From JAAYGT01 sp050252075 (lineage in GTDB: Bacteria; Pseudomonadota; Gammaproteobacteria; Burkholderiales; Burkholderiaceae_B): a stretch of 5,395 bases of DNA. Positions 1 to 4,671 of this stretch are shown here, in pieces. A program made the position numbers and the translations under genes. The notes under the pieces were generated by a model that ran no database searches, was not told the DNA's origin, and worked only from the letters and a program-made list of their open reading frames with translations. Position 1 is the first letter of the stretch, and every line of letters starts with the position of its first letter. Where the stretch lies: positions 1 to 5,395 of the forward strand of contig JBFWLP010000143.1 of assembly GCA_050252075.1 (NCBI GenBank), written 5' to 3'.

Positions 1-782
1 ACACCGAACCACGAGGAAACGTCAAACGACGGGAAGCCTGACTCTTTCATGGTGGGCAGATCGGGGGCTGTATCTGAGCGTGTTGCCGTGGTAACGGCCA
101 GCGCCCGCAACTTGCCGCCTTCTACATGCGGCCAGGCCGAGGGCATGTTGTCGAACATGTAATCAACCTGTCCGCCGATCAGATCGGCGATGGCGGGAGC
201 ACTGCCCTTATAGGGAATATGCACGACATCGACACCGGCCGATTGCTTGAACAATTCGCCGGCCATATGAATAGAGGTGCCGCTGCCCGATGACGCGAAA
301 TTCATTTTTCCGGGATTGGCTTTTGCATAGGCAACCAGTTCCTGCACCGACTTGGCCGGAACATTGGGGTTGACCACCAGCACGTTCGGCACGCGCACCG
401 CCAGTGCCACCGGCGCGAAATCATTCACCAGATTGAACTTGACGTTCTTGTAAAGCGTTTGGTTGATGGCTGCCGTTACCGCCACCATGTAAAGGGTGTA
501 GCCATCGGGTGCAGCGGCGGCCGCCATGTCGGTGGCGATATTGCTGCCGGCACCGGGGCGGTTCTCGACCACCACTGGCTGGCCGAGCGCATCGCCGATT
601 TCCTTGCCCACGATACGAGCCACGACATCAGTGGTGCCGCCGGCTGAAAACCCGACCACCATGCGAATGGGCTTGTCGGGGTAGGCTGCAAACGCCTGGG
701 TGCTCACGCTCATTGAGCCTGCAACAACCGCCGTGGCGGCCAGGGCTTTGAAGCCGATCGAAAATTTTGAACGGATTGACAT
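1..782 (-). CDS. Bug/TctC-family periplasmic solute-binding receptor, C-terminus cut off by window edge
   Basis: Read on the minus strand from ATG at 782, this gives 260 residues with no stop. Family members are about 325 residues, so roughly the last 65 are missing. Residues 1-32 form a Sec signal peptide: basic N-terminus (MSIRSKF), hydrophobic core and a probable cleavage AFA|AYPDKPIR. The mature part carries Bug landmarks in order: GFSAGGTTDVVAR (44-56, the ligand-loop region), VVENRPGAGSNIA (71-83), APDGYTLYM (91-99), NFASSGSGTSIHMAG (161-175), HIPYKGSAPAIADLIGGQVD (188-207) and RALAVTTATRSDTAPDLPTM (226-245). Bug proteins bind small carboxylates or related compounds in the periplasm, sometimes for tripartite tricarboxylate transporters; many are orphan receptors. 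The ligand cannot be read from this sequence, and no TctA/TctB partner is visible. The start has a strong AGGAGGA just upstream. The divergent IclR gene suggests shared control, which is inference. Confidence 0.95.
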   Translation of the reverse strand, partial: MSIRSKFSIGFKALAATAVVAGSMSVSTQAFAAYPDKPIRMVVGFSAGGTTDVVARIVGKEIGDALGQPVVVENRPGAGSNIATDMAAAAAPDGYTLYMVAVTAAINQTLYKNVKFNLVNDFAPVALAVRVPNVLVVNPNVPAKSVQELVAYAKANPGKMNFASSGSGTSIHMAGELFKQSAGVDVVHIPYKGSAPAIADLIGGQVDYMFDNMPSAWPHVEGGKLRALAVTTATRSDTAPDLPTMKESGFPSFDVSSWFG

Positions 783-785
783 AAA

Positions 786-792
786 TCCTCCT
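786..792 (-). promoter_or_regulatory. Strong Shine-Dalgarno of the Bug receptor gene
   Basis: The minus strand reads AGGAGGA followed by TTT and the ATG at 782. The complementarity is near perfect and the spacing is short. It fixes the start chosen for the receptor and predicts efficient translation, in contrast to the divergent regulator, which has no visible ribosome-binding site. Confidence 0.8.
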
Positions 793-799
793 GTAATTC

Positions 800-825
800 G
801 TCCGTTGAATGGACAGTTTTATAAT
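800..825 (+). promoter_or_regulatory. Candidate operator and -10 element in the Bug/iclR divergent gap
   Basis: A GTCC-N7-GGAC inverted repeat spans 800-814. It is followed by a perfect TATAAT at 820-825 on the plus strand, about 46 bp before the proposed TTG start of the IclR gene. No good -35 is seen at the right distance (797-802 reads TTCGTC), so the promoter would need an activator or be weak. If the -10 is real, the repeat falls between -35 and -10, where IclR proteins often repress their own genes. TTATAA is nearly symmetric, so a promoter for the Bug gene could use the same bases. This is pattern-based only. Confidence 0.35.
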
Positions 826-870
826 GTAAGCCGAAGCTTCTTTGTGATTTTCGTAGAATTTACTTAATTT

Positions 871-1689
871 TTGAACCCAAACGTACACCAAGTGGACACT
901 TTAGATGAAACCCCCGGCCAGAACGGGCCCCGTACATTGCGCCGCGGGCTGCAGGTTCTGCACACCTTACTGGCGGCTTCTTGCCAGGGAATGACAGTTT
1001 CGGCGCTGGCTCGGGAAACCGGGCTGCAACGGCCCACCGTGTATCGTTTACTTGCCGCACTGGTGGACAGCGGTTTTGTGAACGAGGTCGAGGGTACAAA
1101 ACGGTATGCCGCCGTGCTTGCTAGCCACCGAAGCAGTCTAGCGCAGGATGACGCCGCAAACCATCTGGTTAGTACCGATAGCCGCGTACAACTTGCATTG
1201 CCCGTTATGCGCCACCTGGCCGACGCCACCGGCGACGCCGTGTTTCTGGTGGTGCGCGAAGGGCATGAATCACTGACTCTGTGGCGCGAAATCGGGCCTT
1301 ACCCGGTACAGATTCTGGCCACCTATGCAGGCAAACGCCAGCCGCTGGGGGTTGGGTCGGGCGGGCTGGCATTGCTGGCCGCCCTGGATCACGACACCAC
1401 GGAACAGATTATTCAGCACAATAGCGACAAACTGGAACAATATGGCGGCATGACCGCCCGGGAAATGCGCCAGCTGGTTTCCAACACCCGCACCCGCGGC
1501 TACGCGGTGGTGGGAAACTATGCGGTGCGCGGCGCGCTGGGGGTGGCATGTGCCCTGACCAAAGGCAAGGAAAACCCGGTATTGTCGATCAGCGTGACCG
1601 CCATTACCGAGCGCATGCCCACCACACGCCAGCGCGAGATCGCCGGCCTGATTCGCCGGGAACTGGAGAGCCTGAAAGAAAAAATATAA
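871..1689 (+). CDS. IclR-family transcriptional regulator
   Basis: The product is 272 residues from a TTG at 871, the usual IclR length of about 250-280. The N-terminal winged helix-turn-helix covers roughly residues 20-85, with the HTH helices around MTVSALARETGLQRPTVYRL (41-60) and the wing near GFVNEVEGTKRYAAV. The C-terminal effector-binding domain covers about 105-270, with the family motif QPLGVGSGGLALLAAL (157-172) and a conserved end (NPVLSISVTAITERM). Such proteins bind small organic effectors and repress or activate neighbouring catabolic or transport genes. The divergent Bug gene is the obvious candidate target (inference). The start is uncertain: an in-frame TAA lies at 865-867, so only TTG 871, GTG 892 or TTG 937 are possible, and none has a clear Shine-Dalgarno. 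The ATG at 905 is out of frame. The gene converges with the mscS-type gene, 19 bp stop to stop. Confidence 0.93.
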   Translation: MNPNVHQVDTLDETPGQNGPRTLRRGLQVLHTLLAASCQGMTVSALARETGLQRPTVYRLLAALVDSGFVNEVEGTKRYAAVLASHRSSLAQDDAANHLVSTDSRVQLALPVMRHLADATGDAVFLVVREGHESLTLWREIGPYPVQILATYAGKRQPLGVGSGGLALLAALDHDTTEQIIQHNSDKLEQYGGMTAREMRQLVSNTRTRGYAVVGNYAVRGALGVACALTKGKENPVLSISVTAITERMPTTRQREIAGLIRRELESLKEKI

Positions 1690-1696
1690 TCCCGGC

Positions 1697-1744
1697 CCTT
1701 GCCCCGCCCTACTCCTGGGTGCCCTCCAGCGGCGGCAAGGTTTT
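1697..1744 (+). terminator. Candidate intrinsic terminator of the iclR gene
   Basis: The left arm 1697-1708 (CCTTGCC, CC bulge, GCC) pairs with GGCGGCAAGG at 1731-1740, giving ten base pairs with a two-base bulge, and TTTT follows at 1741-1744. CTGG/CCAG inside the 22-base loop could extend the stem. It begins 8 bp after the IclR stop and lies mostly inside the 3' end of the convergent mscS-type gene. The T-tract is short. On the minus strand the same stem has no adjacent T-run (one begins about ten bases later), so termination of the opposite transcript is less supported. Confidence 0.4.
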
Positions 1745-2542
1745 CACCTCGCGCAGGGGAAGCAGGTTCAGGCCGGCACGCTGCAGGGTTTCCAGCGCCT
1801 GCCGGTTAAATGCATAGCGAACATCCCAGTATTTGCTTACCGGCGCCCAAATCCGGATTGTGACAATGGAACTGCTTTCGCGATAGGCGGTTACCATCAC
1901 CTGGGGGGCAGGGTCTTTCAGCACATCGGGGTGCTTGGCCACCAAGGCCTGCAGTTCGCGGATCGCCAGCTCCAGATCGTCGCCAAAGCGCACAGCCACC
2001 TCGATATCCATGCGCCGGGTGTTATTGCGGCTGTAATTGATAATGGGGCTTCCCCACACCAGGCTATTGGGCAAACTGATGTGTATGCCGTCCACCTGGA
2101 TCAGTCGGGTAAGGAACAGGCCCACTTCATCGACCGTACCATCGGCCTTGCCCACCACCGAAATGAATTCCCCTGCACGCAAGGGCCGTAATGCCAGCAG
2201 CATGATCCCGGCGGCAATGTTTTGCAGCGTACCCTGCAGCGCCAGGCCGATGGCCAGACCCGCAGCCCCCAGAACCGCGATGATGCTGGCGGTTTGCACG
2301 CCAAATCGCGCCAGTACCGCCAAAATGACGAACAGACGTATGGCCCACACCGTAACGGTGTACAGCATGGGAACGATCGTGGGATCGATGCGCGACGTTC
2401 TGCCGGCCAGCCTTTTTACGCTACGCCCCAGAAACGACGACACGATCCAGCCAATGACCAGCAGAAGAATGGCAAACAGCAGGTTCAAACCAACCTGCTC
2501 CAGGGTGGGCATCAAACTTTCCAGATCAAAATAATCTTGCAT
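1709..2542 (-). CDS. mscS: Small-conductance mechanosensitive channel, MscS family
   Basis: The product is 277 residues, close to E. coli MscS (286), and forms an inner-membrane channel that opens under membrane tension to release solutes on osmotic downshock. There are three membrane segments: TM1 about 17-38, TM2 about 57-80 and the pore helix TM3 about 84-117. TM3 has the family Gly/Ala packing pattern, AAGLAIGLALQGTLQNIAAG (93-112). Against E. coli MscS, the gate leucines L105/L109 correspond to L96/L100, the kink glycine G113 to G104 and Q112 to Q103. LRPLRAGEFI (118-127) leads into the cytoplasmic beta domain, with HISLPNSLVWGSPIINYSR at 154-172. The remainder is the alpha/beta cage. 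There is no extra N-terminal extension, so this is the short MscS type rather than MscK/MscM. It is a single gene, with no obvious operon partner in the window. ATG 2542 is chosen for its upstream AAGGA and because its N-terminus matches the family. Confidence 0.95.
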   Translation of the reverse strand: MQDYFDLESLMPTLEQVGLNLLFAILLLVIGWIVSSFLGRSVKRLAGRTSRIDPTIVPMLYTVTVWAIRLFVILAVLARFGVQTASIIAVLGAAGLAIGLALQGTLQNIAAGIMLLALRPLRAGEFISVVGKADGTVDEVGLFLTRLIQVDGIHISLPNSLVWGSPIINYSRNNTRRMDIEVAVRFGDDLELAIRELQALVAKHPDVLKDPAPQVMVTAYRESSSIVTIRIWAPVSKYWDVRYAFNRQALETLQRAGLNLLPLREVKTLPPLEGTQE

Positions 2543-2553
2543 ACGCGAGATGG

Positions 2554-2558
2554 TCCTT
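2554..2558 (-). promoter_or_regulatory. Shine-Dalgarno of the mscS-type gene
   Basis: The minus strand has AAGGA eleven bases before ATG 2542. The spacing is long but usable, and it supports this start. No convincing sigma-70 promoter is visible upstream; TTTAAA near 2572-2577 is a possible -10 without a good -35. Confidence 0.5.
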
Positions 2559-2624
2559 GATTTTGCAACAATTTAAACAACAGGTTCGTCGTTGATGATA
2601 ACGCGTCCGGCCCGCAGCGTCAGA

Positions 2625-2698
2625 ATGCAACAGGGTAGTTATCCACGCAAAATGTGGACAACTGTCGGGATAAGATCTGAACTACCCGAAAATTGCAT
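2625..2698. repeat. Nested inverted repeats with two opposed DnaA-box-like 9-mers
   Basis: Outer arms: ATGCAA (2625-2630) plus GGGTAGTT (2633-2640) on the left, and AACTACCC (2680-2687) plus TTGCAT (2693-2698) on the right. All 14 positions pair, with a 2-base versus 5-base internal loop between the blocks. Inside is a second inverted repeat: AGTTATCCAC (2637-2646) against GTGGACAACT (2654-2663), nine of ten paired, with a seven-base loop. The AGTT at 2637-2640 belongs to both, so the inner and outer pairings partly exclude each other. The inner arms contain TTATCCACG (2639-2647, plus) and TTGTCCACA (2653-2661, minus), each one base from the DnaA box TTATCCACA. Function is unknown: it could be a regulator site, a structured leader or a repeat element. 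Confidence 0.6.
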
Positions 2699-2714
2699 GC
2701 CGAATCAGCCACTT

Positions 2715-2740
2715 GTGGTCAGCGTATGAAATTTGACCAC
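2715..2740. promoter_or_regulatory. Inverted repeat, candidate operator upstream of the oxidoreductase operon
   Basis: GTGGTCA (2715-2721) and TGACCAC (2734-2740) are perfect seven-base inverted arms with a 12-bp spacer, so arm centres are 19 bp apart (about two helix turns). This is the geometry of a dimeric regulator site. The right arm overlaps TTGACC (2733-2738), the best -35 candidate for the downstream operon, so a bound protein would be placed to repress. The regulator is not identifiable from this sequence. Confidence 0.4.
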
Positions 2741-2760
2741 GACACTGTTACCATTACTCT
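2733..2760 (+). promoter_or_regulatory. Candidate sigma-70 promoter of the oxidoreductase-yggS operon
   Basis: TTGACC (2733-2738, five of six to consensus) is followed after 16 bp by TACTCT (2755-2760, only three of six). Transcription would start near 2767, leaving about 48 untranslated bases before ATG 2815. That start would place the alternative TTG at 2767 at the very 5' end and so favours the ATG. The -10 is poor, so this is tentative. Confidence 0.3.
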
Positions 2761-2777
2761 TTTGATTTGTTCGTCCC

Positions 2778-2800
2778 GGCGCGGGCAAGTTTCCCGCCCC
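2778..2800 (+). other. Small GC-rich hairpin in the presumed 5' leader
   Basis: GCGGG (2781-2785) pairs with CCCGC (2793-2797) around the loop CAAGTTT, and GG/CC can extend it past one mismatch. It ends 14 bases before ATG 2815, next to where a ribosome would bind, and no Shine-Dalgarno is visible there. It could influence translation; there is no T-run, so it is not a terminator. Confidence 0.3.
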
Positions 2801-2814
2801 ACTCTGGCGTATCC

Positions 2815-3798
2815 ATGACTCCCCTTTCCATACTCGACCTTGCCCCCATTACGGAAGGCAGCACTGCCGCCGAGTCATTCCAGCGCACTCGCGAACTGGC
2901 CCGGCACGGCGAAAACCTGGGCTTTCAGCGCTACTGGCTGGCCGAACATCACGGCATGCCCGGCATTGCCAGCGCGGCCACCTCTATTCTCATCGGCCAT
3001 GTCGCTGCAGCAACCTCCCGTATCCGGGTGGGCGCCGGGGGCATCATGCTGCCTAACCATTCGCCCCTGGTCATCGCCGAACAGTTCGGCACGCTTGAGG
3101 CCCTGTTCCCCGGCCGGATCGATCTGGGCCTGGGGCGCGCGCCCGGATCCGACCAGATCACGTCGCGTGCGTTGCGGCGAACGTCTACGTCCGACCCCAA
3201 CGAGTTCCCGCGCGACGTTCTGGAACTTATGGATTACCTGTCCGACGAACCGCGCCAGCAAGTTCTGGCCGTACCGGGCAAAGGGGCCAAGGTACCCATC
3301 TGGATCCTGGGTTCCAGCCTGTTCGGGGCCCAGGTAGCGGCAGCCTACGGTCTGCCTTACGCCTTCGCCTCGCACTTTGCACCGCAACAGCTGATGCAGG
3401 CCCTGCACATTTACCGGTCAACGTTCCAGCCATCGGAACAGTTGGCCAAACCCTATGTCATGCTGGGCTTCAATGTATTTGCCGCCGACACCGACGAACA
3501 GGCCCACTTCATTGCCTCTTCGTGGCAGCAGTCTTTTGTGAATTTGCGCAGCGGCCGGCCGTCCAGGCTGCCTGCGCCTGTTCAGGGCTATTACCAGACA
3601 CTGCCCGCACCCGCACAGCACCTGCTGTCTGACATTTTGTCGTGCTCGGCCATTGGCGGCCCTGAAACCGTGGCGCGCCAGATGAACGATTTCATTGCGC
3701 GCACCCAGGCCGACGAACTGATGATTACATCCAACATTTTTGAACACGCCGCCCGGTTACGTTCGTACGAGATCGTTGCGTCGCTGCACAAGGCATGA
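2815..3798 (+). CDS. LLM-class flavin-dependent oxidoreductase (luciferase-like, YhbW type)
   Basis: From ATG 2815 the product is 327 residues, matching the group of single-subunit bacterial-luciferase-like TIM-barrel proteins typified by E. coli YhbW. Members bind reduced flavin (FMN) and act as monooxygenases or reductases in the cytoplasm; the substrate of this group is generally unknown. Landmarks: the N-terminal strand MTPLSILDLAPI (1-12), RYWLAEHHGMPGIAS (39-53), RVGAGGIMLPNHSPL (71-85), LFPGRIDLGLGRAPGSD (97-113), VPIWILGSS (160-168) and the C-terminal DELMITSNIFEHAARLRSYE (300-319). An in-frame TTG at 2767 would add 16 residues unlike the family, so the ATG is preferred although no clear Shine-Dalgarno precedes it. 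The stop overlaps the yggS start as ATGA, so the two are translationally coupled. Substrate and pathway cannot be assigned. Confidence 0.92.
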   Translation: MTPLSILDLAPITEGSTAAESFQRTRELARHGENLGFQRYWLAEHHGMPGIASAATSILIGHVAAATSRIRVGAGGIMLPNHSPLVIAEQFGTLEALFPGRIDLGLGRAPGSDQITSRALRRTSTSDPNEFPRDVLELMDYLSDEPRQQVLAVPGKGAKVPIWILGSSLFGAQVAAAYGLPYAFASHFAPQQLMQALHIYRSTFQPSEQLAKPYVMLGFNVFAADTDEQAHFIASSWQQSFVNLRSGRPSRLPAPVQGYYQTLPAPAQHLLSDILSCSAIGGPETVARQMNDFIARTQADELMITSNIFEHAARLRSYEIVASLHKA

Positions 3799-4535
3799 CA
3801 GAACACAATTTCGTTGCTCAAAATATAGCGCGGGTTCAGCAGCAACTGGCGCAAGCGGCACATCGCGCGGGCCGCGACCCGGCGTCGGTGACACTGCTGC
3901 CGGTAAGCAAAACCTTTCCGGAAAGCGCCATACGCCAGGCCGTCGCCGCCGGCCATCGCCGCTTCGGGGAAAACAAGATCCAGGAAATAAGGGAAAAATA
4001 CGAACCGCTGGTCGACTGCGATATTCGCTGGATCATGATCGGGCACCTTCAAACCAACAAAGCAAAAGACGTGGCGCGATACGTGGCCGAAGTGCAATCG
4101 CTGGATCGTCTGGAGCTGGCGATTGCGCTGGACAAACGCCTGGAATCACTCAACCGTACCCTGGACGTTCTGGTGCAGGTGAAAACTGCGGCGGAGCCCG
4201 GCAAATACGGGGTCGACCCTGCCGAGCTTCCTGCGCTGCTTCGCCACATTGCCCGAGACACCCCCACCCTGAAAGTGAAAGGCCTGATGACCATGGCCAC
4301 CCACACAAACGACACCGATGCCGTAAGAGCCTGCTTCCGTACCTTGCGTGAATGGCGCGACCGTATGCGCAACGAGGACATCGACGGCATAACGCTGGAT
4401 CGCCTGTCGATGGGCATGAGCGGCGACTTCCAGATCGCCATCGAAGAGGGTTCCACCGAAGTTCGAATCGGCACCGCTATCTTTGGATATCGTGACTACA
4501 GCGCCGGCAACGATCATGCCTCCACCGAAAACTAG
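3795..4535 (+). CDS. yggS: YggS/PROSC-family pyridoxal 5'-phosphate homeostasis protein
   Basis: The product is 246 residues, slightly longer than E. coli YggS (234), with a single PLP-binding TIM-barrel domain. The PLP-anchoring lysine is K39 in LLPVSKTFPE. Other signatures: RRFGENKIQEI (55-65), WIMIGHLQTNKAK (79-91), VQVKTAAEPGKYG (127-139), KGLMTMA (162-168) and the phosphate-binding C-terminal stretch LSMGMSGDFQIAIEEGSTEV (204-223) followed by RIGTAIFGYRDY. The family has no proven catalytic activity. It binds PLP and keeps vitamin B6 and amino-acid/keto-acid pools balanced in the cytosol. The ATG at 3795 overlaps the stop of the upstream flavoenzyme gene (ATGA), so it depends on that gene's promoter and probably on translational coupling. 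The short C-terminal tail after residue 235 is not conserved. No proC, pilT or yggT neighbour is in the window. Confidence 0.96.
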   Translation: MTEHNFVAQNIARVQQQLAQAAHRAGRDPASVTLLPVSKTFPESAIRQAVAAGHRRFGENKIQEIREKYEPLVDCDIRWIMIGHLQTNKAKDVARYVAEVQSLDRLELAIALDKRLESLNRTLDVLVQVKTAAEPGKYGVDPAELPALLRHIARDTPTLKVKGLMTMATHTNDTDAVRACFRTLREWRDRMRNEDIDGITLDRLSMGMSGDFQIAIEEGSTEVRIGTAIFGYRDYSAGNDHASTEN

Positions 4536-4585
4536 AAGATAATTATAATTATCAAAAATGAAAAAAAGATAACTTTCGTTATCAA
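4536..4585. repeat. Two 20-bp near-identical palindromic sites, 30 bp apart
   Basis: Site 1 (4536-4555) contains GATAATTATAATTATC, a perfect 16-bp palindrome at 4538-4553. Site 2 (4566-4585) contains GATAACTTTCGTTATC at 4568-4583. Both fit AAGATAA-N6-TTATCAA and match at 16 of 20 positions, with exact 30-bp spacing. Tandem palindromes of this kind before a HipB-type gene suggest autoregulatory operators, although the known E. coli HipB site (TATCC-N8-GGATA) differs. Site 1 also matches about 14 of 19 positions of the Fur box; site 2 matches about 10. Confidence 0.5.
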
Positions 4586-4610
4586 TACCTGGGGTTTTTG
4601 AGTAATGTTA

Positions 4611-4619
4611 TGCTATGAT
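4611..4619 (+). promoter_or_regulatory. Extended -10 promoter element of hipBA
   Basis: TGCTATGAT fits the TGn-TATAAT extended -10 with one mismatch. Bases 4591-4596 (GGGGTT) give no good -35 at 17 bp, which extended -10 promoters tolerate. Transcription would start near 4626, giving a leader of about 46 bases. The element lies in the left arm of the 46-bp palindrome, which would make it sensitive to a repressor. Confidence 0.4.
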
Positions 4620-4657
4620 TAGTTAGCATTATTGCATTTATGCTTACTAATCATAGC
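4612..4657. repeat. 46-bp imperfect palindrome immediately upstream of hipB
   Basis: GCTATGATTAGT (4612-4623) and ACTAATCATAGC (4646-4657) are perfect 12-bp inverted arms. After one T-T mismatch, AGCAT (4625-4629) and ATGCT (4640-4644) also pair, leaving a ten-base centre. The palindrome ends 14 bp before the hipB ATG. Its left arm overlaps the likely -10, so it is well placed as the main HipB operator. Transcribed in full, it would form a 17-pair hairpin. Confidence 0.6.
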
Positions 4658-4662
4658 TATTC

Positions 4663-4668
4663 GGATGG
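4663..4668 (+). promoter_or_regulatory. hipB: Probable hipB Shine-Dalgarno
   Basis: GGATGG lies three bases before ATG 4672 (six bases if only GGA pairs). The spacing is tight. It contains an out-of-frame ATG at 4665, which is not the start because the HipB frame begins at 4672. Confidence 0.4.
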
Positions 4669-4671
4669 CAC

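Larger units (their letters stand above)
2543..2814. other. Non-coding divergent intergenic region between mscS and the oxidoreductase gene
   Basis: This 272-bp gap should hold the promoters of both flanking genes. It contains the nested inverted repeats at 2625-2698, the inverted repeat at 2715-2740 with an overlapping -35, and a small hairpin at 2781-2797, each listed separately. Short open frames exist on both strands (44 codons at 2595-2729 plus; about 21 codons at 2573-2638 minus) but lack support as genes. Confidence 0.7.
4536..4671 (+). promoter_or_regulatory. AT-rich leader and control region of hipBA
   Basis: This 136-bp stretch is about 28% GC by hand count, between GC-rich genes. 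It holds two 16-bp palindromic sites, a 46-bp imperfect palindrome, an extended -10 and the hipB ribosome-binding site. No convincing GC-rich terminator for yggS is present; the small hairpin at 4568-4583 is AT-rich and the T-run at 4595-4599 is 11 bases past it. Confidence 0.7.

Noticed and set aside
2573..2638. Short minus-strand frame encoding a protein-like stretch (ILTLRAGRVIINDEPVV) before a TAA
   Set aside because: It is only about 21 codons, closed by a TAA immediately upstream and without ATG or ribosome-binding site. It could be a gene remnant, but nothing supports that over chance.
2625..2698. Replication origin, suggested by DnaA-box-like sequences
   Set aside because: There are only two imperfect boxes, with no AT-rich unwinding repeats and no dnaA, dnaN, parAB or rep gene nearby.
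2595..2729. 44-codon open frame on the plus strand in the mscS/oxidoreductase gap
   Set aside because: It has no Shine-Dalgarno, its composition resembles no known family, and it lies across the inverted repeats, which better explain the sequence.
2767..2814. TTG-initiated 16-residue extension of the flavin-dependent oxidoreductase
   Set aside because: The extension lies outside the conserved family start (MTPLSILDLAPI), has no Shine-Dalgarno, and begins at about the predicted transcription start.
2875..3408. 177-codon minus-strand frame inside the oxidoreductase gene
   Set aside because: It is a shadow frame of a GC-rich gene; the plus-strand protein has clear family motifs throughout and this frame has none.
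3591..4097. 168-codon minus-strand frame across the oxidoreductase/yggS junction
   Set aside because: It overlaps two well-supported plus-strand genes and shows no recognisable domain; treated as a shadow.
4568..4599. Intrinsic terminator for yggS (GATAAC/GTTATC hairpin followed by TTTTT)
   Set aside because: The stem is six AT-rich pairs, and the T-run starts 11 bases after the stem, so it does not have terminator geometry. The sequence fits better as the second copy of the palindromic site.
4536..4671. CRISPR-like array, because similar short repeats recur at 30-bp spacing
   Set aside because: There are only two imperfect copies and no spacer structure or cas genes. They are palindromic sites next to a promoter.
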